From: Prolixibacteraceae bacterium
Lineage (GTDB): Bacteria > Bacteroidota > Bacteroidia > Bacteroidales > Prolixibacteraceae
Assembly: GCA_019856515.1 (NCBI GenBank)
Contig: CP082230.1
Span: forward strand, 2,604,001 to 2,668,000
DNA length: 64,000 bases
Reading direction: 5' to 3'
Made by a program: the position numbers and the translations under genes. Below the pieces are notes generated by a model, which saw only the letters and a program-made list of their open reading frames with translations, did not search any database and had not been told where the DNA came from. Position 1 is the first letter of the stretch. Each line of letters begins with the position of its first letter. This document shows positions 8,797 to 17,252 of the stretch, piece after piece.

Positions 8797-11700
8797 ATGA
8801 ACAAAGGTAATTTTTTTGTAAAGCATCCGATAGTAGCAATGGTTATCGCAATCAGTACTGTGATTATCGGAATAATATCTCTAATACAACTTCCCGTCGA
8901 GCAGTATCCCAATATTACACCTCCAATGGTAGAGGTGAAGGCTAGCTATACAGGTGCCAACGCAATTAATGTAGAAGAGTCTGTCGCAACTCCGATTGAA
9001 CAAGAAGTCAATGGAGTGGACAACATGATCTACATGAAATCCATTAATGCGAATGATGGTTCTCTAAGATTACAAACGTCTTTTGAAGTAGGTACTAATC
9101 CTGATATGAATACTGTTTTTACTCAAACTAATGTATCAGCAGCGATGGCTCGGCTTCCAAGCGAAGTTCAAAAACTGGGTGTGACAACCAAAAAGACAAT
9201 GAGTAATATCGTATTAGCCATCAACCTTTATTCTGATGGAAGATACGATCAAAGTTTTCTGGCCAACTACTCAATTATTAATATACAAGATGTACTTGCA
9301 AGAATAAAAGGAGCAGGAAGTGTTCGAACGATGGGGGCTGGTGATTACTCCATGAGAATATGGATTAAGCCTGACAAAATGGCTGAGATGAATATCGACA
9401 TCAATGATATTGAGCATGCAATAAACGAACAGAATGTTATTGAATCTGGAGGTAAATTTGGAGGAGAACCAACCTCTTCTGACACAAAGTTCACCTATAC
9501 GGTAAGGATGCCCGAAAGATTAAAGACAGAAGAGGAGTTTGAAGAGATTATTATCAAGAGTCTTCCAAGTGGAGCACAAGTAAAGGTAAAAGATGTTGCT
9601 GATGTAGAACTAGGTTCGGAATCATACAATACATTTGGACATTACGAAGGCAAGGGGTCTGCAGTTATCGTAATCTATCAATCGCCAGGATCCAATGCTG
9701 TTGATCTAGGAAAAGAGGTGATTGCCAATATGGAAGAGCTTAAAAAATCATTCCCTGAAGGTGTAATGTATGAGATTGGACTAGATGCCACTGCTCCTAT
9801 TACAGCCGGTATTGACGAGATTATCGAAACGCTTATCATTGCTCTATTACTGGTTATTTTTGTTGTATACATATTTATTCAAGACACAAGAGCTACATTA
9901 ATACCTATTTTTGCTATTCCTGTTTCATTAATCGGGGCATTCATTCTATTCCCACTGCTCGGGTTTACAATAAATGTACTTTCACTCTTAGGATTAGTAC
10001 TCGCCATTGGTATTGTCGTGGATGATGCTATTGTGGTAGTAGAAGCTGTGCAGGTAAAAATAGAAAAAGGAATGAACTCTAAAGATGCCACCAATGCAGC
10101 GATGAAAGAAGTTACATCTCCTATTATAGGAGTGAGTTTAGTACTCATTGCTGTTTTTATTCCTGTTGCATCGATCTCGGGTATTACAGGGCAACTGTAT
10201 CAACAATTTGCAATTACAATCGCTGTATCGGTCTTCTTTTCTGCTGTAAATGCCTTGTCATTAAGCCCTGCACTTTGTTCTATTTTATTACGAAAACCTA
10301 AAAAACACAAAGGCTTTTTAGGAAAATTCTTTGACGGTTTTAACAAATGGTTTGGGAAGACTACGGATCAATATTTCAACTTCACGTCTATAGCCACCCA
10401 AAAAATAAAACGCGGTCTCGTGTTTGTCGCTATCATTGTAGTATCGATGTATTTTATTGGAAGAAAAATACCTGGAGGTTTTATGCCTACCGAGGACCAG
10501 GGATATTTCTATGTAAATGTTCAGCTTCCATTTGCCTCAGCCCTTCAGAGAACAGATGCCGTAGCACTAGATGTAGAAAAAATTGTTAAAAGTCTTCCAG
10601 AAGTAGATGGTATCACCGTAGTTTCAGGATATAGTCTATATTCTCAAAGTATGTCCACTAGTGCAGGGGTCCTTTTTGTTAGCTTAAAAGATTGGAAGGA
10701 GAGAAAGAGGACAGCCAATGAGCTTATTCGAGCTCTCAACATGGAACTTAGACAAAAAGTAAAAGAAGGAACTGCTTTTGCCTTTGCTCCTCCTGCGATC
10801 CCAGGGTTGGGAACAGGAGATGGTTTTTCGATTATGATCCAAGACAAGGGGGGAAACTCACCGAATTATTTGGCAGCAAACACCAAGACATTTGTAGATG
10901 CAGCGAAGAAAAGACCAGAAATCGGACGCATTTTCTCGGCATATCAAGCCACCGTACCACAAAGGTCTATTGAACTCAACTACGATGCAATACTTAAAGC
11001 AGGGATACCATTGCAGAATATATACAAAAGTGTCAGTGCATTCTTAGGGGGATCTTATGTGAATGACTTTAATCGCTTCGGTAGATTATATCGAGTATAC
11101 ATTCAAGCAGCACCTGAATATAGACAAACAGAGAAACAAATAGAGCTTTACTATATAAGAAATAAGGACAATGAATCAGTTCCTCTTGCAAATTTTGTAA
11201 AGATAAAGAACATCTCAGGGCCTGAATTTACCAATCGATTCAATATGTATCGATCTATTGAGCTTAATGGAGGACCCGCCTTTGGATATAGTTCGGATGA
11301 GGTATTAAATGCACTTGAGGAAGTTGCCAATGAGACTCTACCCAAAGATATGGGCTACTCTTGGAGCAACATATCATATCAACAAAAGAAGGCATCTGGT
11401 ACATCCGGAATCATATTTGCGATCTCTTTGCTGTTTGTATATCTTATTTTAACTGCACTTTATGAGAGCTGGACACTACCATTAACCATTTTATTTGGAA
11501 CACCTTTTGCGGTATTCGGAGCACTATTGAGCATCTATATTGCCCGTCTAATAAGCCCAAGCTTTGTAGATAATATCTTTTTACAGATTTCTCTAATTCT
11601 ACTGCTAGCTCTTGCTGCAAAGAATGCTATTCTAATCATTGAGTTTGCAAAACTAAAGTTTGATGAGGGTGCCAATCTATATGATGCAGCAATGGAAGCC

Positions 11701-11940
11701 GCTAAATTACGTTTCCGTCCAATTCTAATGACTGCATTCTCATTCGTTTTTGGTGTACTTCCTCTAGTACTAGCATCAGGTGCTGGTGCTGAATCAAGAA
11801 AGGTAATGGGAGTTGCACTAGTAGGAGGAATGCTTGTCGCAACAATAATTGGTGTAGTTATCTATCCAATGTTCTTTGTTCTGATTGGCAAACTTGCAAA
11901 GTATGAGAAACATAGAGACAATAAAAAAACTGATAATTAA
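8797..11940 (+). CDS. RND multidrug efflux pump, HAE1/AcrB type
   Basis: Inner-membrane proton-driven exporter of 1047 residues, full length for AcrB/MexB/MexF-like pumps. TM1 lies at about 10-30 and is followed by QLPVEQYPNITPP, the usual entry to the first porter domain. A large periplasmic loop runs to about 340, then TM2-6. The proton-relay Asp pair is in GIVVDDAIVVVEAV at Asp409-Asp410, the same place as AcrB Asp407/408. The second repeat mirrors this, with TM8 near 870 and ALAAKNAILIIEFA near 945. This is drug/organic-type rather than heavy-metal CusA-type. The downstream outer-membrane gene begins 13 bp after its stop. Confidence 0.95.
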   Translation: MNKGNFFVKHPIVAMVIAISTVIIGIISLIQLPVEQYPNITPPMVEVKASYTGANAINVEESVATPIEQEVNGVDNMIYMKSINANDGSLRLQTSFEVGTNPDMNTVFTQTNVSAAMARLPSEVQKLGVTTKKTMSNIVLAINLYSDGRYDQSFLANYSIINIQDVLARIKGAGSVRTMGAGDYSMRIWIKPDKMAEMNIDINDIEHAINEQNVIESGGKFGGEPTSSDTKFTYTVRMPERLKTEEEFEEIIIKSLPSGAQVKVKDVADVELGSESYNTFGHYEGKGSAVIVIYQSPGSNAVDLGKEVIANMEELKKSFPEGVMYEIGLDATAPITAGIDEIIETLIIALLLVIFVVYIFIQDTRATLIPIFAIPVSLIGAFILFPLLGFTINVLSLLGLVLAIGIVVDDAIVVVEAVQVKIEKGMNSKDATNAAMKEVTSPIIGVSLVLIAVFIPVASISGITGQLYQQFAITIAVSVFFSAVNALSLSPALCSILLRKPKKHKGFLGKFFDGFNKWFGKTTDQYFNFTSIATQKIKRGLVFVAIIVVSMYFIGRKIPGGFMPTEDQGYFYVNVQLPFASALQRTDAVALDVEKIVKSLPEVDGITVVSGYSLYSQSMSTSAGVLFVSLKDWKERKRTANELIRALNMELRQKVKEGTAFAFAPPAIPGLGTGDGFSIMIQDKGGNSPNYLAANTKTFVDAAKKRPEIGRIFSAYQATVPQRSIELNYDAILKAGIPLQNIYKSVSAFLGGSYVNDFNRFGRLYRVYIQAAPEYRQTEKQIELYYIRNKDNESVPLANFVKIKNISGPEFTNRFNMYRSIELNGGPAFGYSSDEVLNALEEVANETLPKDMGYSWSNISYQQKKASGTSGIIFAISLLFVYLILTALYESWTLPLTILFGTPFAVFGALLSIYIARLISPSFVDNIFLQISLILLLALAAKNAILIIEFAKLKFDEGANLYDAAMEAAKLRFRPILMTAFSFVFGVLPLVLASGAGAESRKVMGVALVGGMLVATIIGVVIYPMFFVLIGKLAKYEKHRDNKKTDN

Positions 11941-11953
11941 AATACATTGGAAT

Positions 11954-13360
11954 ATGAGAACTATATACAAAATAATCACAGGATCTCTAATCTTTTCCAT
12001 TGTTCTTTTAAGTGGTTGTAAGGTAGGACCTGACATGAAGTCTCCTGAAATTGAGATGCCATCTAGTTATCGATTTGAATCAGAAAATAATGACTCTATT
12101 CCAGACCTTGATTATTGGAAGGTATTTAAAGATACTGTCCTTCTTAACTATATCGATCAAGCGTTAAAGCAAAATCAAGATCTTGAAATTGCCATGACAC
12201 GGATCGAACGTTCAAGAATTTCGTTAGGTATCAGTAAAACCATGCAATTACCATCTATTAGTTTTGATAGTAGTGCTGGTATTGGAACCATGACCTCTGG
12301 TGGTAATGTACTCACCTCAAAAAATGATCAATACTCACTTTTTCCACAGCTATCTTGGGAAATTGACGTTTGGGGAAAATACCGTAGGAACAAAGAGAGT
12401 GCACTGGCTAATTTAACGAAGACAAATTATGGATATCGTGCGGTTACACTATCCATAATTTCACAGGTTGCAAACAACTATTTCACATTATTGGATTACC
12501 GTAATAGATATTTGATCTCGAAAAAGACATACCTATCACGTATGGAGAACTACAAGATTATTAAGGATAGATTTGAAACAGGTTATGTCGCTCTATTAGA
12601 TGTTAATCAGGCAGAGATTCAAATGAACATCGCTCTAAATCAAATGTATCAATTAAGACGAATGATAGGCCAAGCTGAAAATGCCATGTCAATACTTTTG
12701 GGAACGATGCCTAAAAAGATTAATACCTATAGTGAATTATTTGATAGAGATGTTCCATATCAAGTACCTGTTGGGATTCCAACAGACCTACTTCTTAGAA
12801 GACCAGACATTATGCAATCCTATTATAATATTATGGGGTTAAATGCCGAAGTTGGAGTAGCAGTTGCACAGAGGTTCCCTAGCTTATCTCTAACAGCAGC
12901 TGGTGGTCTTGCAAGTGATGATGCGACTAATTTTTTTGAAAGTAATAGCCTTCAGTGGTCTGTTTATGGAATGCTAGCTGGACCTATATTTAATTTTGGC
13001 CGTAATAAGAAAAAGGTCGAAATCGCTCGTATAAAGGTTAAAGCAGCAGTACTACAATATGAGAAAACGGTAATGCAATCTGTTCAAGAAGTAGAAGATA
13101 TTTTGATTGAAATCGACACATATCGAAAACAATTAGATGCAACAACGGATATTCTTACTGCAGCAAAGAGTGCCTATGAGCTATCTAAAGCGAGATATGA
13201 TCAAGGTGTTGTTAGTTATCTAGAGGTATTAGACTCAGAAAAAACCTATTTTCAAGCACAACTAAGCTTATCTCGAATCTATACAAGTCGTATCAATAGT
13301 TTTGTACAACTTTATAAAGCCCTAGGTGGTGGATGGCATGAGATGGAAGTGGTAGAATAA
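11954..13360 (+). CDS. RND outer-membrane efflux lipoprotein (OprM/TolC family)
   Basis: Outer-membrane channel of the tripartite pump. From ATG 11954 it has 468 residues and a clean lipoprotein signal (IVLLSGC, Cys22) followed by KVGPDMKSPE, typical of OprM/NodT lipoproteins. Two long coiled-coil OEP repeats follow; the second carries GLNAEVGVAVAQRFPSLSLTAAGG. An in-frame upstream ATG at 11885 would overlap the pump gene and put 23 extra residues in front of the signal peptide, so I prefer the internal start. A terminator follows at 13372. Confidence 0.93.
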   Translation: MRTIYKIITGSLIFSIVLLSGCKVGPDMKSPEIEMPSSYRFESENNDSIPDLDYWKVFKDTVLLNYIDQALKQNQDLEIAMTRIERSRISLGISKTMQLPSISFDSSAGIGTMTSGGNVLTSKNDQYSLFPQLSWEIDVWGKYRRNKESALANLTKTNYGYRAVTLSIISQVANNYFTLLDYRNRYLISKKTYLSRMENYKIIKDRFETGYVALLDVNQAEIQMNIALNQMYQLRRMIGQAENAMSILLGTMPKKINTYSELFDRDVPYQVPVGIPTDLLLRRPDIMQSYYNIMGLNAEVGVAVAQRFPSLSLTAAGGLASDDATNFFESNSLQWSVYGMLAGPIFNFGRNKKKVEIARIKVKAAVLQYEKTVMQSVQEVEDILIEIDTYRKQLDATTDILTAAKSAYELSKARYDQGVVSYLEVLDSEKTYFQAQLSLSRIYTSRINSFVQLYKALGGGWHEMEVVE

Positions 13361-13371
13361 TTTTAAATAAA

Positions 13372-13408
13372 AGAGAGAGGGATAAGTTAATCTATCCCTC
13401 TCTATTTT
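13372..13408. terminator. Terminator of efflux operon
   Basis: Stem AGAGAGGGATA/TATCCCTCTCT and a T-rich tail (TATTTTATTT). It also stands between convergent genes and may serve the minus-strand GT2 gene. Confidence 0.8.
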
Positions 13409-13427
13409 ATTTAAAGATTACAGTTTT

Positions 13428-14390
13428 TTAACTCTTAGAGATCACTTTAGATACTTTATATGCATTTCTCTCAGTACTACTTCTAGAGACTAGCTCTCCA
13501 ATAAACCCAGTTAAGAAAAGTTGTGTTCCCAATACCATGGAAACCAACGAAAGATAGAAATAAGGGCTTTCAGTCACTCTCTCTGCCTCTATCCCTTGGA
13601 ACACATACCACAACTTACTTCCACCGACCCATAATGCACTCAATACTCCGATAAAAAACATGAAAGAGCCTAAGGCACCGAAGAAGTGCATCGGCTTTTT
13701 ACCGAACTTTGTCATAAAATGAATTGACAATAGATCAAGAAAACCATTAATGAATCTATTTAATCCAAATTTGGTCACCCCATATTTACGAGCTTGATGC
13801 TGCACTACCTTTTCGCCAATATTCATAAAACCAGCCTCCTTAGCTAGGATAGGAATATAACGATGCATCTCTCCATAGACTTCAATGCTTTTAACCACAT
13901 CTTTCTTGTATGCTTTTAAGCCACAGTTAAAGTCATGTAGTTTTATACCAGACAACCATGAAGCTACACCATTGAATAGCTTACTTGGAACAGTTTTGGA
14001 TATAGGATCATACCTCTTCTGTTTCCATCCTGAAACAAGATCGTATCCTTGATCTACAATCATGGAACGCAATTCGGGGATCTCCTCTGGACTATCTTGC
14101 AAATCAGCGTCCATCGTAATTACAACCTGACCTTCGGCCATTTCGAATCCTGCAAAAAGAGCTGCAGACTTACCGTAATTACGACTAAAGCAGATACCTC
14201 TTACCGCATCATTATTTTTAGCTAGAGTTTCAATCACCTGCCAAGATTTATCACTACTTCCATCATTGACATAGATCACCTCATATGTAAACTGATGGTC
14301 GGTCATGACCTTTTTTATCCATTGATCTAATTCCTTCAATGACTCGTCCTCGTTATAGAGAGGAACAACTACGGATACATTTAAAGTCAT
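13428..14390 (-). CDS. Family 2 glycosyltransferase, DPM1/GtrB-like
   Basis: A 320-residue membrane-anchored transferase that likely moves a sugar onto undecaprenyl phosphate. It starts NVSVVVPLYNEDES (nucleotide-binding strand). The acceptor-side VNDGSSD is at about 41-47, and the metal-binding DAD is at 94-96 within DADLQD. Two C-terminal TM helices lie at about 235-258 and 278-305, as in GtrB/ArnC-type enzymes. The donor sugar is not deducible. Its start is 6 bp from the stop of the DUF4199 gene upstream in the same operon, a pairing I know from other Bacteroidetes. Confidence 0.9.
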   Translation of the reverse strand: MTLNVSVVVPLYNEDESLKELDQWIKKVMTDHQFTYEVIYVNDGSSDKSWQVIETLAKNNDAVRGICFSRNYGKSAALFAGFEMAEGQVVITMDADLQDSPEEIPELRSMIVDQGYDLVSGWKQKRYDPISKTVPSKLFNGVASWLSGIKLHDFNCGLKAYKKDVVKSIEVYGEMHRYIPILAKEAGFMNIGEKVVQHQARKYGVTKFGLNRFINGFLDLLSIHFMTKFGKKPMHFFGALGSFMFFIGVLSALWVGGSKLWYVFQGIEAERVTESPYFYLSLVSMVLGTQLFLTGFIGELVSRSSTERNAYKVSKVISKS

Positions 14391-14396
14391 AATCTA

Positions 14397-14936
14397 TTAT
14401 TTTATTTCGTGAAATGGATCGCTGTTAACTCTCCTAGTAAAGAATGACATCAAAAGCCCTAGAAACAACCCCCCGAAGATATAGTTTGACATTTTACTCT
14501 TCCAGATATCCATTGGTGAAATTTTTCTTATATTATCAATTAAGACATCCTTCATTTTATCATCAAAAAGTTCATTGTATTTATCAAATAATGTAACATA
14601 GTTACTCTCGGCCTCTTTAATCATCTTAATGAGAAGGTCTGGATCAATATATTTCATTAAAATAAAGTCGAACAGCCCTAAGATCATTGAGGCTAGAAAT
14701 GATAAGGTTATCATAAATTGCACACTTCTCCAGTAGGACATTACTCCATTTAATTGTTCCTCTCTATATTTCACACTGAAGTGGTACATACTATATACAT
14801 ATACAAAAAGAGAAAGGACAGTTGTAATCCAATTATTAAATCCGCCTAATAAATAAGACACAAGCTCCAATGCAACCAATGCTCCACCGAGCACCATTGC
14901 ATACATCATCGCATGATAAAGAAATCCACCTTTCAT
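14397..14936 (-). CDS. DUF4199 family membrane protein
   Basis: A 179-residue inner-membrane protein with four predicted TM segments: about 8-28, 35-52, 70-92 and 152-172. A soluble, Lys/Asp-rich stretch at about 100-148 separates the third and fourth. Layout and the motif NGVMSYWRSVQF (polar loop after TM2) fit DUF4199, of unknown function. It leads the GT2 gene. A TATCTTTG -7 element lies at 14997-14990 on the minus strand, without a matching -33. Confidence 0.8.
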   Translation of the reverse strand: MKGGFLYHAMMYAMVLGGALVALELVSYLLGGFNNWITTVLSLFVYVYSMYHFSVKYREEQLNGVMSYWRSVQFMITLSFLASMILGLFDFILMKYIDPDLLIKMIKEAESNYVTLFDKYNELFDDKMKDVLIDNIRKISPMDIWKSKMSNYIFGGLFLGLLMSFFTRRVNSDPFHEIK

Positions 14937-15133
14937 TGATTTATTATATTTTTAAAATATTCAACTGTAATAACGTTTCGATACTTCTACAAAGATACAA
15001 AAATAGCAAGCATCATCAGTACCACATGATACATTCAAAAAAAAAGTATTTTTTTTCATCACATTAAGACATTGTTCTTTAGATTGTTCCCATCTAAAAG
15101 GCTTATCTATCTCTAGTAAATTTGAATAAAAGA

Positions 15134-15164
15134 TTTGGTAGCATATCTATTTTTTCTACTTTTG
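15134..15164 (+). promoter_or_regulatory. Promoter of SRP RNA / tRNA array
   Basis: TTTG at 15134-15137, 19 nt, then TACTTTTG at 15157-15164: an exact -33/-7 match ending 4 nt before the SRP RNA. Confidence 0.8.
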
Positions 15165-15167
15165 TCG

Positions 15168-15268
15168 CCGGGTAAGTGCTACACGACATGCTCCCACTGA
15201 AACTCCCCAGGGTCGGAAGGCAGCAAGGATAGGTGGTCGTAGCTGTGCGATGTAGTTAGCTTACCCAC
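15168..15268 (+). ncRNA. ffs: Signal recognition particle RNA, small bacterial type
   Basis: About 100-nt RNA scaffold for Ffh, which targets membrane proteins. The universal domain IV sequence GGTCGGAAGGCAGCAAGG is present in the apical region. The terminal stem pairs GGGTAAG (15170-15176) with CTTACCC (15260-15266). It is short, lacking the Alu domain, as in E. coli 4.5S RNA. It is separated by only 2-3 nt from the first tRNA-Thr, so ffs and the tRNA array very likely share a precursor. Confidence 0.95.
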
Positions 15269-15270
15269 CT

Positions 15271-15344
15271 GCCGAATTAGCTCAGTTGGCCAGAGCACGT
15301 GATTTGTAATCTCGGGGTCATCAGTTCGAATCTGATATTCGGCT
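15271..15344 (+). tRNA. tRNA-Thr(TGT), copy 1
   Basis: Acceptor GCCGAAT/ATTCGGC, anticodon loop TTTGTAA. It starts immediately after ffs. The 29-nt spacer to the next Tyr gene recurs at two other Thr-Tyr junctions. Confidence 0.94.
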
Positions 15345-15373
15345 CAGTTCTTTTTAGAAATTGAAATATTGTT

Positions 15374-15456
15374 GGGGAGATACCAAAGCGGCCAACTGGG
15401 GCAGACTGTAACTCTGCTGTCTTACGACTTCGTAGGTTCGAATCCTGCTCTCCCCA
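15374..15456 (+). tRNA. tRNA-Tyr(GTA), copy 1
   Basis: 83-nt class II tRNA. Acceptor GGGGAGA/TCTCCCC, anticodon loop CTGTAAC, long variable arm. Confidence 0.95.
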
Positions 15457-15475
15457 CTAATTGCAAAAAATATTT

Positions 15476-15548
15476 GCGGGAGTAGCTCAATTGATAGAGC
15501 GTCGGCCTACCAGGCTGAAGGTTATAGGTTTGAATCCTTTCTCCCGCT
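15476..15548 (+). tRNA. Variant tRNA-Gly with anticodon ACC
   Basis: Clearly a diverged copy of the Gly(TCC) genes nearby: same acceptor GCGGGAG/CTCCCGC. The anticodon stem TCGGC/GCTGA encloses loop CTACCAG, so the anticodon is ACC (reads GGU). The T-stem ATAGG/CCTTT has a T:T mismatch at 50:64, and D-loop G15 is A. All stems can form but are weaker. It is either a rare A34 glycine tRNA or a decaying copy. Confidence 0.75.
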
Positions 15549-15587
15549 CAATTGACATTTAAAACGAATCAACTCAATCAGATTGAG

Positions 15588-15627
15588 TTTGAGATTTACA
15601 ATCTCAAAGATTCTATGTTTTTTTTAA
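15588..15627 (+). terminator. Possible internal terminator in tRNA array
   Basis: Perfect 9-bp hairpin TTTGAGATT-TAC-AATCTCAAA (15588-15608), followed about 10 nt later by nine or more T. A second overlapping hairpin, AACTCAATC-A-GATTGAGTT, lies just upstream. It could attenuate or split the array transcript. Confidence 0.4.
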
Positions 15628-15634
15628 AATATTT

Positions 15635-15707
15635 GCGAGAGTAGCTCAGTTGATAGAGCATCAGCCTTCCAAGCTGAGGGTCGCGGGTTTGAATCCCGTC
15701 TCTCGCT
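15635..15707 (+). tRNA. tRNA-Gly(TCC), copy 1
   Basis: Anticodon stem TCAGC/GCTGA, loop CTTCCAA. D-loop AGTTGATA has A19 and T-loop TTTGAAT has T56 in place of the usual G19/C56 pair. Confidence 0.93.
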
Positions 15708-15719
15708 CATTTATTTTAA

Positions 15720-15793
15720 GCCGAATTAGCTCAGTTGGCCAGAGCACGTGATTTGTAATCTCGGGGTCATCAGTTCGAATCTGATATTCGGCT
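15720..15793 (+). tRNA. tRNA-Thr(TGT), copy 2
   Basis: Identical to the copy at 15271. It is followed by the same spacer and another Tyr gene. Confidence 0.94.
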
Positions 15794-15822
15794 CAGTTCT
15801 TTTAGAAATTGAAAATATTGTT

Positions 15823-15905
15823 GGGGAGATACCAAAGCGGCCAACTGGGGCAGACTGTAACTCTGCTGTCTTACGACTTCGTAGGTTCGAATCCTGCTCT
15901 CCCCA
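15823..15905 (+). tRNA. tRNA-Tyr(GTA), copy 2
   Basis: Identical to the copy at 15374. Confidence 0.95.
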
Positions 15906-15930
15906 CTAATTGCAAAAAATGTTTTTTTGT

Positions 15931-15962
15931 TTTGATGTTTAAAATAAATTTCATTAGATTTG
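15931..15962 (+). promoter_or_regulatory. Internal promoter in tRNA array
   Basis: TTTG at 15931-15934, 20 nt, then TAGATTTG at 15955-15962, a near-consensus -33/-7 pair. It lies in the longest spacer of the array, 44 nt before the third Tyr gene, and suggests a second transcription unit. Confidence 0.55.
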
Positions 15963-16005
15963 CATCCGATTTATGAACAGAGGTTTATAAATTTTAACGA
16001 TTATT

Positions 16006-16088
16006 GGGGAGATACCAAAGCGGCCAACTGGGGCAGACTGTAACTCTGCTGTCTTACGACTTCGTAGGTTCGAATCCTGCTCTCCCCA
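16006..16088 (+). tRNA. tRNA-Tyr(GTA), copy 3
   Basis: Same sequence as the other Tyr copies. It is the first gene after the internal promoter, and no Thr gene precedes it here. Confidence 0.95.
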
Positions 16089-16107
16089 CCGAAAGAAAGA
16101 ATTATTT

Positions 16108-16180
16108 GCGAGAGTAGCTCAGTTGATAGAGCATCAGCCTTCCAAGCTGAGGGTCGCGGGTTTGAATCCCGTCTCTCGCT
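16108..16180 (+). tRNA. tRNA-Gly(TCC), copy 2
   Basis: Same as the copy at 15635, with the A19/T56 combination and loop CTTCCAA. Confidence 0.93.
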
Positions 16181-16192
16181 CATTTAGTTTAA

Positions 16193-16266
16193 GCCGAATT
16201 AGCTCAGTTGGCCAGAGCACGTGATTTGTAATCTCGGGGTCATCAGTTCGAATCTGATATTCGGCT
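16193..16266 (+). tRNA. tRNA-Thr(TGT), copy 3
   Basis: Identical Thr(TGT) body. A Gly gene follows directly, so the Tyr gene of this unit appears to be missing. Confidence 0.94.
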
Positions 16267-16288
16267 CAGTTCTTTTGAAAAATATTAT

Positions 16289-16361
16289 GCGGGAGTAGCT
16301 CAGTTGATAGAGCATCAGCCTTCCAAGCTGAGGGTCGCGGGTTTGAATCCCGTCTCCCGCT
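16289..16361 (+). tRNA. tRNA-Gly(TCC), copy 3
   Basis: Acceptor GCGGGAG/CTCCCGC (pair 4:69 is G:C instead of A:T in copies 1-2, compensated). A19/T56 present. Confidence 0.93.
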
Positions 16362-16375
16362 CATTTAGTTTTTTT

Positions 16376-16449
16376 GCCGAATTAGCTCAGTTGGCCAGAG
16401 CACGTGATTTGTAATCTCGGGGTCATCAGTTCGAATCTGATATTCGGCT
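16376..16449 (+). tRNA. tRNA-Thr(TGT), copy 4
   Basis: Identical Thr(TGT) body with the conserved 28-nt spacer to Tyr. Confidence 0.94.
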
Positions 16450-16477
16450 CAGTTCTTTTAGAAATTGAAATATTGTT

Positions 16478-16560
16478 GGGGAGATACCAAAGCGGCCAAC
16501 TGGGGCAGACTGTAACTCTGCTGTCTTACGACTTCGTAGGTTCGAATCCTGCTCTCCCCA
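16478..16560 (+). tRNA. tRNA-Tyr(GTA), copy 4
   Basis: Identical Tyr body. Confidence 0.95.
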
Positions 16561-16579
16561 CATTCGACTTATAATTTAT

Positions 16580-16652
16580 GCGGGAGTAGCTCAGTTGATA
16601 GAGCATCAGCCTTCCAAGCTGAGGGTCGCGGGTTTGAATCCCGTCTCCCGCT
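16580..16652 (+). tRNA. tRNA-Gly(TCC), copy 4
   Basis: GCGGGAG acceptor version, A19/T56 present. Confidence 0.93.
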
Positions 16653-16665
16653 CATTTAATTATAT

Positions 16666-16737
16666 GCCGATATAGCTCAGGGGTAGAGCGCTTCCTTGGT
16701 AAGGAAGAGGTCTCGAGTTCAATTCTCGATATCGGCT
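16666..16737 (+). tRNA. tRNA-Thr(GGT)
   Basis: Acceptor GCCGATA/TATCGGC, anticodon stem CTTCC/GGAAG with loop TTGGTAA, anticodon GGT. Single copy. It corresponds to the last gene of the Thr-Tyr-Gly-Thr block found before tuf in many bacteria. Confidence 0.94.
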
Positions 16738-16765
16738 CATTTCTGAAGAATGAACATTATTTATT

Positions 16766-16848
16766 GGGGAGATACCAAAGCGGCCAACTGGGGCAGACTG
16801 TAACTCTGCTGTCTTACGACTTCGTAGGTTCGAATCCTGCTCTCCCCA
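16766..16848 (+). tRNA. tRNA-Tyr(GTA), copy 5
   Basis: Identical Tyr body. Confidence 0.95.
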
Positions 16849-16866
16849 CTGAAAGAAAAAATATTT

Positions 16867-16939
16867 GCGGGAGTAGCTCAGCTGATAGAGCATCAGCCTT
16901 CCAAGCTGAGGGTCGCGGGTTTGAATCCCGTCTCCCGCT
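16867..16939 (+). tRNA. tRNA-Gly(TCC), copy 5
   Basis: D-loop AGCTGATA keeps A19, T-loop keeps T56. Last gene of the array. Confidence 0.93.
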
Positions 16940-16943
16940 CTAT

Positions 16944-16972
16944 AAAAGGAGATCTTAGGATCTCCTTTTTTC
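16944..16972 (+). terminator. Terminator of tRNA array
   Basis: Stem AAAGGAGATC-ttag-GATCTCCTTT and six T. No gene is evident from 16973 to 17188. Confidence 0.85.
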
Positions 16973-17188
16973 ATTTAAACACTTTTGTCTACCTACTACT
17001 TTAGGATCAGGCAGTATATTAAGGGGACTAGCTCTTTGTTGGATATAGTATTTAAACATGCAAATAAAGCGATTACAAGCAATTATTTCTTTATTGTTGC
17101 AATTATACAATGAAACAAGAAAAGTAGCATAAAACGCATCTAAACTATCACTATATAGGTTAACGAAGAGCATAGAAATCTATTCTAA

Positions 17189-17231
17189 TAAAAAGAGCTG
17201 TTTCATTACAATAATGAAACAGCTCTTTTAT
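17189..17231 (-). terminator. Terminator after ispF
   Basis: Perfect 17-bp stem (17191-17207 with 17213-17229) ending AAAAGAGC/GCTCTTTT, 22 bp past the ispF stop. It can act in either direction. Confidence 0.8.
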
Positions 17232-17252
17232 TATCTTATAATTTAAATAGTC

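Noticed and set aside
13428..14936. O-antigen modification island
   Set aside because: GT2 plus DUF4199 alone is a common housekeeping-like pair; no flippase or other glycosyltransferases are nearby.
16001..16974. ORFs in the large tRNA array
   Set aside because: Translations of Tyr and Gly tRNA genes.
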